Part shown: positions 34,611 through 43,726 of the stretch, in pieces | How positions within the stretch are numbered: position 1 is the stretch's first letter | Layout: each line of letters begins with the position of its first letter | From: Streptomyces albus subsp. chlorinus | GTDB taxonomy: Bacteria > Actinomycetota > Actinomycetes > Streptomycetales > Streptomycetaceae | DNA: 64,000 nt | Reading direction: 5' to 3' | NCBI RefSeq assembly: GCF_013302895.1 | Contig: NZ_VJOK01000001.1 | Coordinates: forward strand, 6,822,463-6,886,462 | The notes under the pieces: generated by a model | Seen by the model: only the letters and a program-made list of their open reading frames with translations | Databases searched by the model: none | What the model was told of the DNA's origin: nothing | Translations under genes and position numbers: made by a program

Positions 34611-35120
34611 TCAGGCGCCCACGGTCCCGTCGACGCCCTCGCGCAGAAAGTCCGCGTGGCCGTTGTGGCGGCCGTACTCGAGAAGCACGTGCACCATCAC
34701 CATCCGCAGTGACACCTCCTCGCCCCACCTCGGCTGGAGCCCGGCCAGGTCCAGCGACGCGGCGGCCCGTTCGACGCGGCGCGAGTTCTCCACCTCGGCC
34801 TCCCAGGCCGCGAACGCCTCGGCCCGCGTCGAAGCGCTCGCGTCGTACGCCGCCTGGAAGTCGGTCGTGTCGGACCAGACCATGGGTGCGTCGTGGTCCT
34901 CGAACACGCGGCGGAACCACGCGCGCTCCACCTCCGCCATGTGCCGCACCAGGCCGAGCAGCGACAGCGTCGAGGGTGGCATGGACCGCTGCCGCAGTTC
35001 CTCGTCGGTCAGCCCCTCGCACTTCATGGCGAGGGTCGCACGGTGGTAGTCGAGGAACGCCCGCAGCGTGTCGCGCTCGCTGCCGAGACGGGGCGGTCCT
35101 GTGCGAGGGTCGCCGGCCAC
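34611..35120 (-). CDS. DinB family protein (DUF664-type)
   Basis: 169 residues from GTG 35120, with AAGGAG nine bases upstream. It is an all-helical protein; SERDTLRAFLDYHRATLAMK, TLSLLGLVRHMAEVERAWF and LRMVMVHVLLEYGRHNGHAD hold the three histidines of the DinB metal site (HMAEVE and HNGHAD). DinB proteins include thiol S-transferases such as bacillithiol and mycothiol-dependent enzymes. The exact reaction is unknown. Its start is divergent from the SDR gene, 139 bases apart. Confidence 0.88.
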   Translation of the reverse strand: MAGDPRTGPPRLGSERDTLRAFLDYHRATLAMKCEGLTDEELRQRSMPPSTLSLLGLVRHMAEVERAWFRRVFEDHDAPMVWSDTTDFQAAYDASASTRAEAFAAWEAEVENSRRVERAAASLDLAGLQPRWGEEVSLRMVMVHVLLEYGRHNGHADFLREGVDGTVGA

Positions 35121-35259
35121 TGGGCATGCTCCTTGCTCGTGCCTGTGTTCGGGGCCAGCCAGTATCCACTCCCGCCCGGGAACGCGGCACATGGCTCGCG
35201 CGATAGATTGATCAGCGAAGAAGCACAGCCGGCGCGGCCGGAGTGTTCCAGGGAGCGAT

Positions 35260-35967
35260 GTGGGAGACGTACTGATCACAGGTGCCTCCAGAGGCATCGG
35301 GCTGGCGATCGCCAACCGGCTCGCACGGGCAGGTCACGACGTCATCGGAGTCGGCCGCGGCGAGCCCGGTGCAGACTTCCCCGGCACGTTCTGCCGGTGC
35401 GACCTGTCCGACGCCGACGACACGGCGAGAATGCTGGAAGAGGTCACCCGAGGGCGCACGATCCGCCGTGTGGTGAACAACGCGGGCCTCGCACAGCCGC
35501 AGCCACTGGAAGAGCTGGAGCTGGGCACCCTTCAGCAGGTGCTGGAAGTGAACCTCCGGGCGTCCGTCCAGATCGTCCAGGCACTCGTGCCCGGCATGCG
35601 CGAAGAGCGCTTCGGCCGGATCGTCAACATCACCTCACGGGCCACCTACGGCGCCAGGAACCGCACCGCGTACGCGGCGGCCAAGAGCGCGCTCGTGGGA
35701 TGCACCCGGGCGTGGGCGCTCGAACTCGCCCGGGACGGCGTGACCTCCAACGCGGTGTCCCCCGGCCCCACCGGCACCGAACTGTTCCACCGCGCCCGGC
35801 CCGTCGGCGACGCGGAGCGCGAGGCGATCGCCTCGATCCCTGTGGGACGCCTCGGCACGCCCGACGACATCGCCGCGGCCGTCGCGTTCCTGCTCTCCGA
35901 CGACGCCGGCTTCATCACCGGCCATGTCCTGGACGTGGACGGAGGAAGCAGCCTCGGCGGACGCTAG
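35260..35967 (+). CDS. Short-chain dehydrogenase/reductase (SDR)
   Basis: 235 residues from GTG 35260. The cofactor motif TGASRGIG lies at residues 7-14, NNAG near 73-76, the catalytic Ser in NITSRATYG near 127, YAAAK near 141-145, and PGPTGTELF follows. It is a classical FabG-like SDR using NAD(P)H, with the complete S-Y-K set. It could be a 3-oxoacyl-ACP reductase or a secondary alcohol dehydrogenase; no pathway partner is adjacent. Confidence 0.92.
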   Translation: MGDVLITGASRGIGLAIANRLARAGHDVIGVGRGEPGADFPGTFCRCDLSDADDTARMLEEVTRGRTIRRVVNNAGLAQPQPLEELELGTLQQVLEVNLRASVQIVQALVPGMREERFGRIVNITSRATYGARNRTAYAAAKSALVGCTRAWALELARDGVTSNAVSPGPTGTELFHRARPVGDAEREAIASIPVGRLGTPDDIAAAVAFLLSDDAGFITGHVLDVDGGSSLGGR

Positions 35968-36069
35968 GAGCGGCGACGCGTCTCCCCGCGATCCCCCCCG
36001 CCACACCCTGAGACCCCCGCGACGCCACCCGCCGAAGGCTCTGCGCCGGGCCGGGGAGCCCGGGCTCGT

Positions 36070-37194
36070 TCACAAGGGATCAGCCGGCGGTTCGATCAGT
36101 TCGGTCGCCCGGAGTGTCGCCGCGACCGCGAGCGGGTCCTCACCGCCCCGGCGTACGGCGACGTCCAGCGCGGTGTCCGCGAACTTGATGGCGTGCTCGT
36201 CACCGTGGGCCGCCGCACGGGCGAAGGCCTCTTCCGGAGAGAGCCCGCCACCCGTCGGCACAGGAGCGCCGCGAGAGGGCCCGTAGACGGCTGTGACGGC
36301 CGCGCTGGCGGCCCAGGCGGCGTCCACGCTGGCGGCCCACAGCTCGCGGGGCAGCGCCGGCAGGATGCGCAGGACGGCGTTGGGTGCCGTCGCCGCGTGC
36401 ACCAGCATCACGGGGGAGCCGTGCGCGTGGGTGGCGTACCGGTGGGTGGCGGCGCGCACGATCTCCTCCAGTTCCGTGCGGGCATCCTCCGGTGCGGTGC
36501 GCGGAACCGGCCCGGGGGCGTCCGGCGGGGGAGTGCCGGCTCCGGCGCCGGACGCACGCAGCGGCCTTCCGGGAAGTGCCGTGATGCGGGCGAGCCGTTC
36601 GCGGATGCCGCCGCTCTGGTCGTCGATCAGCGGCACCGCCTCGTACGCCGCGTCGGCGGACGCCGCACGGGGAAGGGGCTCGATGTGCGGCAGGGTGCTG
36701 TGCCGGGCCGCCCAGTACCCGAGCGCGTGCGCCAGTTCGGCACGGCGCGGTGCCGTCTCCCCGCCGTCGGCGAGCAGGGTGCGCACGGCGTGCCCCGTAC
36801 GGATCACCGGGTGCGTGGCCGCTCCGGAGATACCCGGCAGCAACCGGGGCCACCAGGTGGCCAGCACCTCGCGCCAGGGGCGTTCCTCCACCTGGCGGAC
36901 GAAGTAGCGTGTCCAGTCCGCGAGGCGCCCGGGGTCGCCCAGCGCCTCGGCCCAGTTGGCATCTGTGACCGGCGAGTCCTGAGCCGGCATGTCCTCCAGC
37001 TTGGCCGCGTACCCGTCGATCCAGCGGTGCACCCGTGCCGCCTGCCCGTGGCGCACCAGTGCCTCCACCGCCATCGGCGCGTGGTTGGAGAGCCAGCCCT
37101 CGCGCTCGGGGCCGCTGGCGTGGAGACGTTCGAGCGCCTCGTCGAGCGTCCCGGACGTGTCGCTTCGTCCCGCGTCGGTCCTCGTGGTGTCCAT
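36070..37194 (-). CDS. Questin oxidase-like protein (DUF4243)
   Basis: 374 residues. The start LDEALERLHASGPEREGWLS, then NHAPMAVEALVRHGQAARVH and HPVIRTGHAVRTL are the conserved blocks of the questin oxidase family, known in fungi for Baeyer-Villiger ring cleavage of questin. Bacterial members are common in Streptomyces but uncharacterised. Conserved histidines in NHAPM, HPVIRTGH and VHAATA could hold a metal or cofactor. Cytoplasmic. The family call is confident, the reaction is not. Confidence 0.8.
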   Translation of the reverse strand: MDTTRTDAGRSDTSGTLDEALERLHASGPEREGWLSNHAPMAVEALVRHGQAARVHRWIDGYAAKLEDMPAQDSPVTDANWAEALGDPGRLADWTRYFVRQVEERPWREVLATWWPRLLPGISGAATHPVIRTGHAVRTLLADGGETAPRRAELAHALGYWAARHSTLPHIEPLPRAASADAAYEAVPLIDDQSGGIRERLARITALPGRPLRASGAGAGTPPPDAPGPVPRTAPEDARTELEEIVRAATHRYATHAHGSPVMLVHAATAPNAVLRILPALPRELWAASVDAAWAASAAVTAVYGPSRGAPVPTGGGLSPEEAFARAAAHGDEHAIKFADTALDVAVRRGGEDPLAVAATLRATELIEPPADPL

Positions 37195-37303
37195 GGGGGG
37201 ACGCTACGGCGGGCCACCGCGCCCGGGGAACGGACGCGGGACCGAACCCCGCGCGCCCAAGGTCCTAGGTCCGTCCGTCGCGCGCGATCGGGCCGGCCGG
37301 GCC

Positions 37304-38110
37304 CTATCCCCTTCGGCCCGAGCGGGCCAGCCACCGGCCGTCCTGGCGGGTGACCTCGATCGGGCGGCCGAAGCACCGTGTCATCAGCGCGCCGGTCAGC
37401 ACCTCCGAGACGGGTCCGCGGGCGGCGACGCGGCCCTCCCGCAGCAGCAGCGCGTGACTCGTGGTCGGCGGAAGCTCCTCCAGATGGTGGGTGACCGTGA
37501 CGGTCGCCAGCGAGGGGCGGTCCGCGGCCAGCCGGCACAGCGCGTCGATCAGGTCCTCGCGCGAGGGCAGGTCGAGCGCGTTGAACGGCTCGTCCAGCAG
37601 CAGCAGCGACGGCGCGGGCATCAGGGACCGGGCGATCAGGATCCGGGCCCGCTGGCCGCCCGAGCACACTCCGAAGGGCCGGTCGGCCAACTCCTTGCAG
37701 CCCAGCTCGGACAGCAGCTCGGTGGCCAGCTGACGCGTCTCGTCGTCGTACTTGCGCCACAGGGGCTGCACGGTACCGGTGGCGCCGGTCAGTACGACCG
37801 TGTGCGCCGTCGCGTCCTGCGGCACGCGCTGCGCCGTGGACACATGACCGATGTGCGCCCGCAGCTCGCGCACGTCCACCCGGCCGAGCCGGTTGCCCAG
37901 CACCTCGACGGTGCCGGTGGTGGGGTGCATGACGGCGCCGATCAGCTTCAGCAGCGTCGTCTTGCCCGCACCGTTGGCGCCCAGCAGCGCCCAGTGCTCA
38001 CCGGACCGCACCGACCAGTCGATCCCGTCGAGGATGAGCTGGTCCGAGGTCACGCGACGGACACCGACCCCCTCGATCGAGGCGACCTGGCGAGGTGAGG
38101 GCTGGTTCAT
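37304..38110 (-). CDS. ABC transporter ATP-binding protein (soluble, single NBD)
   Basis: 268 residues with LLGANGAGKTTLLKL (Walker A near residues 43-50), CSGGQRARILIARSLM (signature, CSGGQ instead of LSGGQ), LLLLDEPFNALD (Walker B) and VTVTHHLEELP (H-loop). The short spacing and THHLEE pattern resemble ModF/YlmA-type solitary ATPases. No permease gene is adjacent, so it either serves a distant transporter or has a non-transport role. It lies just before the frameshifted metallo-hydrolase gene in the same direction. Confidence 0.9.
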   Translation of the reverse strand: MNQPSPRQVASIEGVGVRRVTSDQLILDGIDWSVRSGEHWALLGANGAGKTTLLKLIGAVMHPTTGTVEVLGNRLGRVDVRELRAHIGHVSTAQRVPQDATAHTVVLTGATGTVQPLWRKYDDETRQLATELLSELGCKELADRPFGVCSGGQRARILIARSLMPAPSLLLLDEPFNALDLPSREDLIDALCRLAADRPSLATVTVTHHLEELPPTTSHALLLREGRVAARGPVSEVLTGALMTRCFGRPIEVTRQDGRWLARSGRRG

Positions 38111-38182
38111 GACGGGCCTCCGGACCTGCTGGCGGGTACGGCACGCGGCTGGGCGCCCTCGTGCGCCGTTCGGGCGTACAGG

Positions 38183-38920
38183 CTAGCTGTAGGGTGCAGC
38201 GGCCCGCGCGAGCGTCTCACCGGCGGAGACGGCCAGTGGTTCGCCGTGTCCGAAGCAGACGGTCTCCACCGCCTCCGCCCCAGCGCGCACAGCCGCAGGA
38301 ACGACGTCACCGTGCGCGCCCGGTCCTGGTTGAAGACGCCCGGCACGGGGCCCTCCGGAACGCCCGCCACCGCGTCACCGGTGAACAGTGTGCGATGCGC
38401 CGGCAGGAGGAGGGCGATGCTGCCCTCCGTGTGGCCGGGCACCGACAGCACCCTGGCGCCGCCACCGAGTTCGAGCACGTCACCCTCCGCCACCTCCCGG
38501 TCGACCCGGCAGGGTGGCGTCGGCGGGACGGCCGGGGCCGCGGAGGTGATGCCGAGAGGAGCGTGCACCTCGTCGAAGACGGCGCGCTCCCACTCCGGCG
38601 CGCCGGCCATGTCGGGTGGCGGAGCCGGGACGTGCCCCCGGATGACGGGAGTGTCCGCCCTGTGCGCGACCACTTCCGCGCCGTGCCGGTCGGCCAGTTC
38701 GGCGGCCGAGCCGGTGTGGTCGGGATGGCAGTGGGTGAGCACGATACGCCGCAGTGCGGCGGGGTCTGCCCCGCTGCGCCGGATGGCGTCCTCCGCCTCG
38801 TCGGCGCCGCCGGGCGGGCCGGTGTCCACGAGCGTGAGCGTGTCACCGTCCCGCCACAGGTACGCCTGCCCGACGGGAAAGGGATCACGTGCAGAAAGGG
38901 TCGTACTCTTCGGGCTCCAT
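38183..38920 (-). pseudogene. MBL-fold metallo-hydrolase, frameshifted
   Basis: The core is a metallo-beta-lactamase-fold hydrolase: LTHCHPDHTGSAAEL (the HxHxDH metal motif), VPGHTEGSIAL and LFTGDAV. The reading frame of the core runs into nonsense after RARTVTSFLRLCALG. A one-base shift near 38,275 restores AEAVETVCFGHGEPL with the last metal histidine and a stop at 38183. At the N-terminus the same frame reads RDPFPVGQAYLWRDGDTLTL but has no usable start before GTG 38829. ATG 38920 (MEPEEYDP) is in another frame and a one-base shift near 38,900 would join it. Either two indels have killed the gene or the assembly has two errors here. Confidence 0.75.
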
Positions 38921-39199
38921 GCCCGGAAAGTACGCGGCGGAGAGCGGACCCGGCAGAGCGTTACGCCGGCGGCGTAGCGGCTGCGCGGACAGTGAACGTC
39001 CCGGCCGCGCCCCTCAGAGGGCGTCTTACCTTCCCCGGTACGGGACCACCCCGTCGCTCCCGCGGTGCGCCCCCCCGGCGGGAACCGGAGGGGACGCGCG
39101 GTGCGGCGGCGGGGTCGGTGGGCACCGAGCCGGACCGGTGGCGACGGGCAGGGCCCGCGGCGAACCGGTGGGGATCCCCGGGCCGGGGTACCGAGGGTG
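38921..39199. other. Intergenic region
   Basis: About 280 bases of GC-rich sequence with no convincing gene. A perfect 15-base palindrome TACGCCGGCGGCGTA sits at 38962-38976, about 45 bases upstream of the probable start of the metallo-hydrolase gene, and may be an operator. Several short GC-rich inverted repeats follow the stop of the small membrane-protein gene at 39200 and could help terminate transcription. Confidence 0.35.
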
Positions 39200-39790
39200 T
39201 CAGCGGCCTTGGACCGCTGCTTTGTAGCGTCCGACCGGGGGCAGCCAGCACAGTACCGCGGTCACCACCGCCAGGACGATGGCACCGAGGCTGGTGGCGT
39301 ACAGCCCCGCCGGTGCGGCGTCGCGCAGGACGAGAGCGTGCGGGAAGGCGGCCGCCAGCAGTGCCACGACGGTCAGCAGCGCCCTGGCCCACATAGCTCC
39401 CGCGTGGCAGCACAGTGCGAACAGCAGCACGGCGACGGCGAGGACAGCGGCGATGGCGGCACGTGCCGCCATGGTGCCGTGCCAGTCGGTGACGATTCCG
39501 TCCCACATGGTCGCGCTGAACCGTTTGACGTCCGCCGAGTCGGTACCCGAGGGCAGGCCCACCGCAGTGGGGTTGCTGTCCACGGCCTTGCGGACGTTCT
39601 CGTCGGCGAGGTCCTTGCCGCCCACGAACACCATCAGCGCGCCTATGAGCCCGCACAGCGCGGAGAGGACGGCGGCCGACAGCATGGCGGTCATGACGGC
39701 CGGTCTCTTCGGCGGCGCCTGGGTGCTGTCCATGGCCGGGGGGTCGGGGAGCATGCCGGTGTGAGGGGAGGCGGTCGGGGGGTGGCTCAC
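39200..39790 (-). CDS. Small polytopic membrane protein, hypothetical
   Basis: 196 residues from GTG 39790, preceded by AAGGAG nine bases upstream. A Pro/Thr-rich cytoplasmic start is followed by four hydrophobic segments: AVMTAMLSAAVLSALCGLIG, RAAIAAVLAVAVLLFALCC, ARALLTVVALLAAAFPHALV and LGAIVLAVVTAVLCWLPP. The loop between the first two (about 60 residues, with VDSNPTAVGLPSGTDSADV) is probably extracellular. No known family recognised. Divergent from the LysR gene; may be its target. Confidence 0.75.
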   Translation of the reverse strand: MSHPPTASPHTGMLPDPPAMDSTQAPPKRPAVMTAMLSAAVLSALCGLIGALMVFVGGKDLADENVRKAVDSNPTAVGLPSGTDSADVKRFSATMWDGIVTDWHGTMAARAAIAAVLAVAVLLFALCCHAGAMWARALLTVVALLAAAFPHALVLRDAAPAGLYATSLGAIVLAVVTAVLCWLPPVGRYKAAVQGR

Positions 39791-39976
39791 GTGCGTGAAC
39801 TCCTTGCGAGAATGCGGAAGGGGAACGAACGGTTCGACCTTTCCATGAACGCCCTCCGCCGAACCACCGGTTCCGTTGAGGAATCCGAAGAACATCACCC
39901 GTGAACTGCCGGACAGAGCACGGAAGTTAGGCTGCTGGGCCCCTACCGCCGGACGAAGGAGAACGAGAGGCGCCCT

Positions 39977-41092
39977 ATGCCCCCCATGGACACCCCCGAG
40001 TACCCGCCCGGGTTGCTCGACATCACGATGGACCAACTGCGCACCCTGCTCGCCGTGCACGAGGAAGGCACCGCACTGGGTGCGGCCCGGCGGCTCGGAC
40101 GCGAGCAGTCCAGCATCCAGAAACAGCTCGACACGATGAACCGCAAACTGGGCGAGCACTGCGGTGAGCCCCTGCTGCGCAAACGGGGACGTGGCGAGCG
40201 CGTACAGTTCACACGCACCGGCGAGCACCTCGCCCGGCTGGCCGGCGGCACCCTCGACGGGTGGCGCGAAGGGCTGGACTCCGCCCGCAGACGGTGCGGA
40301 AGAAGCCTGCGCGTGGGCTCCACCCGTTACACGCTCGGGTATCTCCTGTCCGCTGTCGAAGAGGTCAACGACCGTTTCCGGCGGAACGGTGTGGAGCTGA
40401 CCATGGCACATGTACGCAGCGGCACACTGCTGGAGAAACTGCGCTCGCACGAACTCGACCTGGTGTGCGGCAGTGTCCTCACCTCGACGTCCGCGGGGGC
40501 CGTCGAGTCGGGAGGCACGGCCACGCACGACCCTCGGCTCGCCGGCTACGAGGTCATGCAGTGGCGGCGCGGCGGGTTCTGTCTGGTCACCAACCAGCAG
40601 GACGGCGACCTCCCTCTGGACAGCCGGGGAGTGGGAGTGCGGTCCCTGGGGAGGCTGCCGCTGGTGGTCTCGGGCGACGGGCTGATCCCGAACGTCCTGC
40701 GCGGTTGGTTCGGCCCCGAGTACCGCCGCCGTATGCGCATCGCGGCGGAGATCGACTCGGCGCACTACGGCTTCGAACTCCTCAGCTCAGGTGTACTGCG
40801 CGGCAGCATGCTGGTCACCCAGGGGATCGGCGAGGCCATCGCCGAGGGCAGGATGGCCGAGGCCGAGGGGCTGCGCGTCCTGCCCCTGGTCGAGGACATG
40901 GGACCGCGCCAGCGGGTGCTCGTCGGGGCGTTCCGCCGCCGTGAGCCCGAGAACCACGACCCCGGCCATCCGGTCAGCCTGCTGTGGGCCGAGCTGGGCC
41001 GTCAGCACGCCCGGCTCCAGCAGGAGGCGCGGGGCCGGCCGTTGGTGACATCGTCCGACCCGGTACCGGCCGCGGCGGTCCCCGCGCGCTGA
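39977..41092 (+). CDS. LysR-family transcriptional regulator
   Basis: 371 residues. The N-terminal winged helix-turn-helix is LLAVHEEGTALGAARRLGRE followed by QSSIQKQLDTMNRKLGEH, near residues 24-61; LysR-type proteins normally have this layout. The effector domain follows from about residue 110 (LRVGSTRYTLGYLLSAVEEV). It is longer than most LysR proteins (about 300), with an extra segment around residues 170-200. The divergent membrane-protein gene is the obvious candidate target; the lut operon is convergent and less likely. Confidence 0.8.
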   Translation: MPPMDTPEYPPGLLDITMDQLRTLLAVHEEGTALGAARRLGREQSSIQKQLDTMNRKLGEHCGEPLLRKRGRGERVQFTRTGEHLARLAGGTLDGWREGLDSARRRCGRSLRVGSTRYTLGYLLSAVEEVNDRFRRNGVELTMAHVRSGTLLEKLRSHELDLVCGSVLTSTSAGAVESGGTATHDPRLAGYEVMQWRRGGFCLVTNQQDGDLPLDSRGVGVRSLGRLPLVVSGDGLIPNVLRGWFGPEYRRRMRIAAEIDSAHYGFELLSSGVLRGSMLVTQGIGEAIAEGRMAEAEGLRVLPLVEDMGPRQRVLVGAFRRREPENHDPGHPVSLLWAELGRQHARLQQEARGRPLVTSSDPVPAAAVPAR

Positions 41093-41211
41093 CCACCGGC
41101 CCCCTCGCCCTCTCCCCGCCCTTGCGTGCCGGCCTCCCCGCCCTTGTGTGCCGGTTCCGGGTTCCCCGCGGCCCACCACCGTCATGGACCCACTCATCGG
41201 GCCCCGACACG

Positions 41212-41250
41212 GTATGCGGGTCCGGCGCATGGGCTGCCGGACCCGCATAC
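41212..41250. terminator. Strong bidirectional terminator hairpin
   Basis: Perfect 15-bp stem gtatgcgggtccggc / gccggacccgcatac with a 9-base loop, between the convergent LysR and lutC genes. The best hairpin in the window; no U-tract. Confidence 0.85.
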
Positions 41251-41305
41251 GCGGACCGCGTGTACTGGGGAAGGGGGGCACGTTTCGGGATTCCGGCGCG
41301 GGGCC

Positions 41306-42043
41306 TCAGCCCCTCGGGGGAGCCCCGTTCCCTGCGGCACCCTCGGAGTCCTCGGCGCCTTCGGAGTCTTCGGTGCTCTCGGTCTCCGCGGCATCGTCGG
41401 TGACGAGTACCACGTCGAGGGTGCGGGGTCCGTGGACGCCCTCCACGCGGTTCAGTTCGATGTCACTGGTGGCCGAGGGACCGGAGATCCAGGTCTGCGG
41501 TCGTGCCGGGTCCAGCCGTTCGAGTGCCTGCGGCACCGAGTCGACGACCTGCTCGGGGACCCGCACCACACAGATGTGATGGTCGGGCACGAGGGTGACG
41601 CGGCGCCGCCCCTGGTCCTCGGAGGCGTCCAGCACCAGCGTGCCCGTCTCCGCGACGGCCACCGCGCACCCGGTCACCACGCTGCCGATCGCGTCCAGCT
41701 CCCTGGGAGAGAGTGCCGCCGAGTCGCGTACGTGCCGCATGCCCTCCGGCACCCACGCGTCGGGAACGCCCGGGGGCGTCACGACACTGCGGGAGCCGCG
41801 CAGGGCCAGCAGTCCGGCCACGGTCCTGGGCAACGCCGCGGGGGAGCAGTGGTGCACGTGCGCCCGGTAGTCCGCCAGGTGCTCGGCCAACAGCTGTGCC
41901 CTCTCGCGCGGGGTGCGCTCCCCGTGCACGCGGAGGTAGTCGCGGGCGACCTTCACCTGCTCGGGCCGCTCGTCGCGAGGGACGTCGGCCAGGGCGCGCC
42001 GTACCCGGGCCAGAACAGTCTCCCGGCTGCCGCTGCCGCTCAT
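41306..42043 (-). CDS. lutC: Lactate utilization protein C (LUD domain)
   Basis: 245 residues. The LUD-domain pattern is seen in RETVLARVRRALADVPRDER at the start, ALAVAETGTLVLD-like AVAVAETGTLVLDASEDQG in the middle, and LERLDPARPQTWISGPSATS with the conserved DIELNRVEGVHGPR near the end (the closing LUD signature). LutC works with LutA and LutB to oxidise L-lactate. Its start overlaps the lutB stop by four bases, so the two are coupled. The C-terminal tail is Glu/Ser-rich, with an EDSEGAEDSEGA repeat. Confidence 0.92.
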   Translation of the reverse strand: MSGSGSRETVLARVRRALADVPRDERPEQVKVARDYLRVHGERTPRERAQLLAEHLADYRAHVHHCSPAALPRTVAGLLALRGSRSVVTPPGVPDAWVPEGMRHVRDSAALSPRELDAIGSVVTGCAVAVAETGTLVLDASEDQGRRRVTLVPDHHICVVRVPEQVVDSVPQALERLDPARPQTWISGPSATSDIELNRVEGVHGPRTLDVVLVTDDAAETESTEDSEGAEDSEGAAGNGAPPRG

Positions 42044-43644
42044 CGGACCATTCCTGCCGGACCGTCGCCGTCGCCCTTGTCATTACCGTTGGCGCTGCTG
42101 TCGCCGCTGCCGCTGTTGCGGTCGCTATCGCTATCGCTGTCGCCGGGCCGCGCCCCTCTTCCGCCGCTGCCGGGCCCGCCCTGGGGGCCACGCGTACGCC
42201 GCCACCAGTCGCGGAAGGACTCGGGAGGCACAGCCGGGACGTCACGGGTGTCCGTCCAGGCGCGGCCAGGGCCCGGGAGCCTGCGGGGCACCAGGCGGCG
42301 CGCCCGTGAGGCCAGCCGCTCCCCGGCGCGCAGGGCACGCGGGTGGTCGAACGCCCAGGTGGCCGCTCGCATGGCCGCGCGTTCGGCAGCGTGCCCCTTG
42401 GCGGGTTTGACGGTCGTACGCTGTCCGCGCACTGTGGCCGTCCCGCCCTGCACGACACGTTCCCTCAGGTGCACCAGCACCTCGGGGATGTCGATGGCCA
42501 CCGGGCACACCTCGAAGCAGGCACCGCACAGCGACGAGGCGTAGGGCAGCGACGTGTCCAGGCCGGTGTCCATGCTGTCGAGCTGCGGTGTGAGGATCGC
42601 GCCGATCGGGCCCGGGTAGGGCGAGCCGTAGGCGTGCCCGCCCGCGCGCTCGTAGACCGGGCACACGTTGAGACAGGCCGAGCAGCGGATGCACCGCAGT
42701 GTCTGCCGGCCCACCCGGTCGGCCAGCGTGTCACTGCGGCCGTTGTCCAGGAGCACCAGATGGAAGGTCCGCGGCCCGTCCTCCTCGGTGGTCCCCGTCC
42801 ATGTCGAGGTGTACGGGTTCATCCGCTCGGCCGTGGAGGATCGCGGCAGCAATTGGAGGAAGACTTCGAGGTCCTGCCATGTGGGGACCACCTTTTCGAT
42901 GCCGACGACCGAGATCAGTGTCTCGGGCAGCGTCAGACACATCCGGCCGTTGCCCTCCGACTCGACGACAACCAGGGTGCCGCTCTCGGCCACCATGAAG
43001 TTCGCCCCGGAAATGCCCACTTTGGCAGTCAGGAACTTCTCCCGCAGGTGCAGCCGCGCTGCCTCCGCCAGCTCCGCGGGGGCGTCGGTGAGCCCGTCCG
43101 GAGCCGGACGGCCCCACCGGCCCATCCGCTCCCGGAAGATCTCGCGGATCTCCCCCCTGTTGCGGTGGATGGCCGGGACGAGGATGTGGGAGGGATGGTC
43201 GTCGCCCAACTGCACGATCAGTTCCGCCAGGTCGGTCTCGTACGCCGCGATCCCGGCGCGCTCCAGCGCCTCGTTGAGGCCGATCTCCTGTGTGGCCATC
43301 GACTTGACCTTGACGACCTCGCGCTCGCCGGTCTCCCGTACCAGCCGGGTGACGATCTCGTTGGCCTCCCGCGCGTCGGCGGCCCAGTGGACCGTGCCGC
43401 CCGCCGCGGTCACGGCGCCCTCCAGCTGTTCCAGGTAGTGGTCGAGGTGGCGCAGCGTACGGTCCTTGATCTGCGCACCGGCCGCACGCAGCGCCGCCCA
43501 GTCCACCAGCTCGGCGACGGCGCCGGCCCGCTTGTCACGGATCGTGTGGGTGGCATGACGCAGATTGCGGCGCAGCCGCTCGTCCCGGACGGAGACCTCG
43601 GCGGCCTGCGGGAAGGGAGGCATTCCCAGGTAGGTGACGCTCAC
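42040..43644 (-). CDS. lutB: Lactate utilization iron-sulfur protein B
   Basis: 534 residues from GTG 43644 (GGAGGAACG upstream). An N-terminal LUD domain (VKVKSMATQEIGLNEALERA, ISGANFMVAESGTLVVVESE) is followed by two 4Fe-4S motifs, CIRCSACLNVCP and CGACFEVCP, then the LutB C-terminal segment. This is the electron-carrying subunit of the LutABC L-lactate dehydrogenase. The last 40 residues are a low-complexity GDSDSDSDRNSGSGDSSANG-type tail absent from typical LutB proteins and encoded by a repetitive DNA stretch. Between lutA and lutC; operon order is lutA-lutB-lutC. Confidence 0.93.
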   Translation of the reverse strand: MSVTYLGMPPFPQAAEVSVRDERLRRNLRHATHTIRDKRAGAVAELVDWAALRAAGAQIKDRTLRHLDHYLEQLEGAVTAAGGTVHWAADAREANEIVTRLVRETGEREVVKVKSMATQEIGLNEALERAGIAAYETDLAELIVQLGDDHPSHILVPAIHRNRGEIREIFRERMGRWGRPAPDGLTDAPAELAEAARLHLREKFLTAKVGISGANFMVAESGTLVVVESEGNGRMCLTLPETLISVVGIEKVVPTWQDLEVFLQLLPRSSTAERMNPYTSTWTGTTEEDGPRTFHLVLLDNGRSDTLADRVGRQTLRCIRCSACLNVCPVYERAGGHAYGSPYPGPIGAILTPQLDSMDTGLDTSLPYASSLCGACFEVCPVAIDIPEVLVHLRERVVQGGTATVRGQRTTVKPAKGHAAERAAMRAATWAFDHPRALRAGERLASRARRLVPRRLPGPGRAWTDTRDVPAVPPESFRDWWRRTRGPQGGPGSGGRGARPGDSDSDSDRNSGSGDSSANGNDKGDGDGPAGMVR

Positions 43645-43726
43645 CGTTCCTCCCCGTCCGCGCCCTGGCATCCGTGCAGTGCCAGGTGTACGCCCCTGAC
43701 GGATGCGCCACTCAGCGCCGTGTCCC

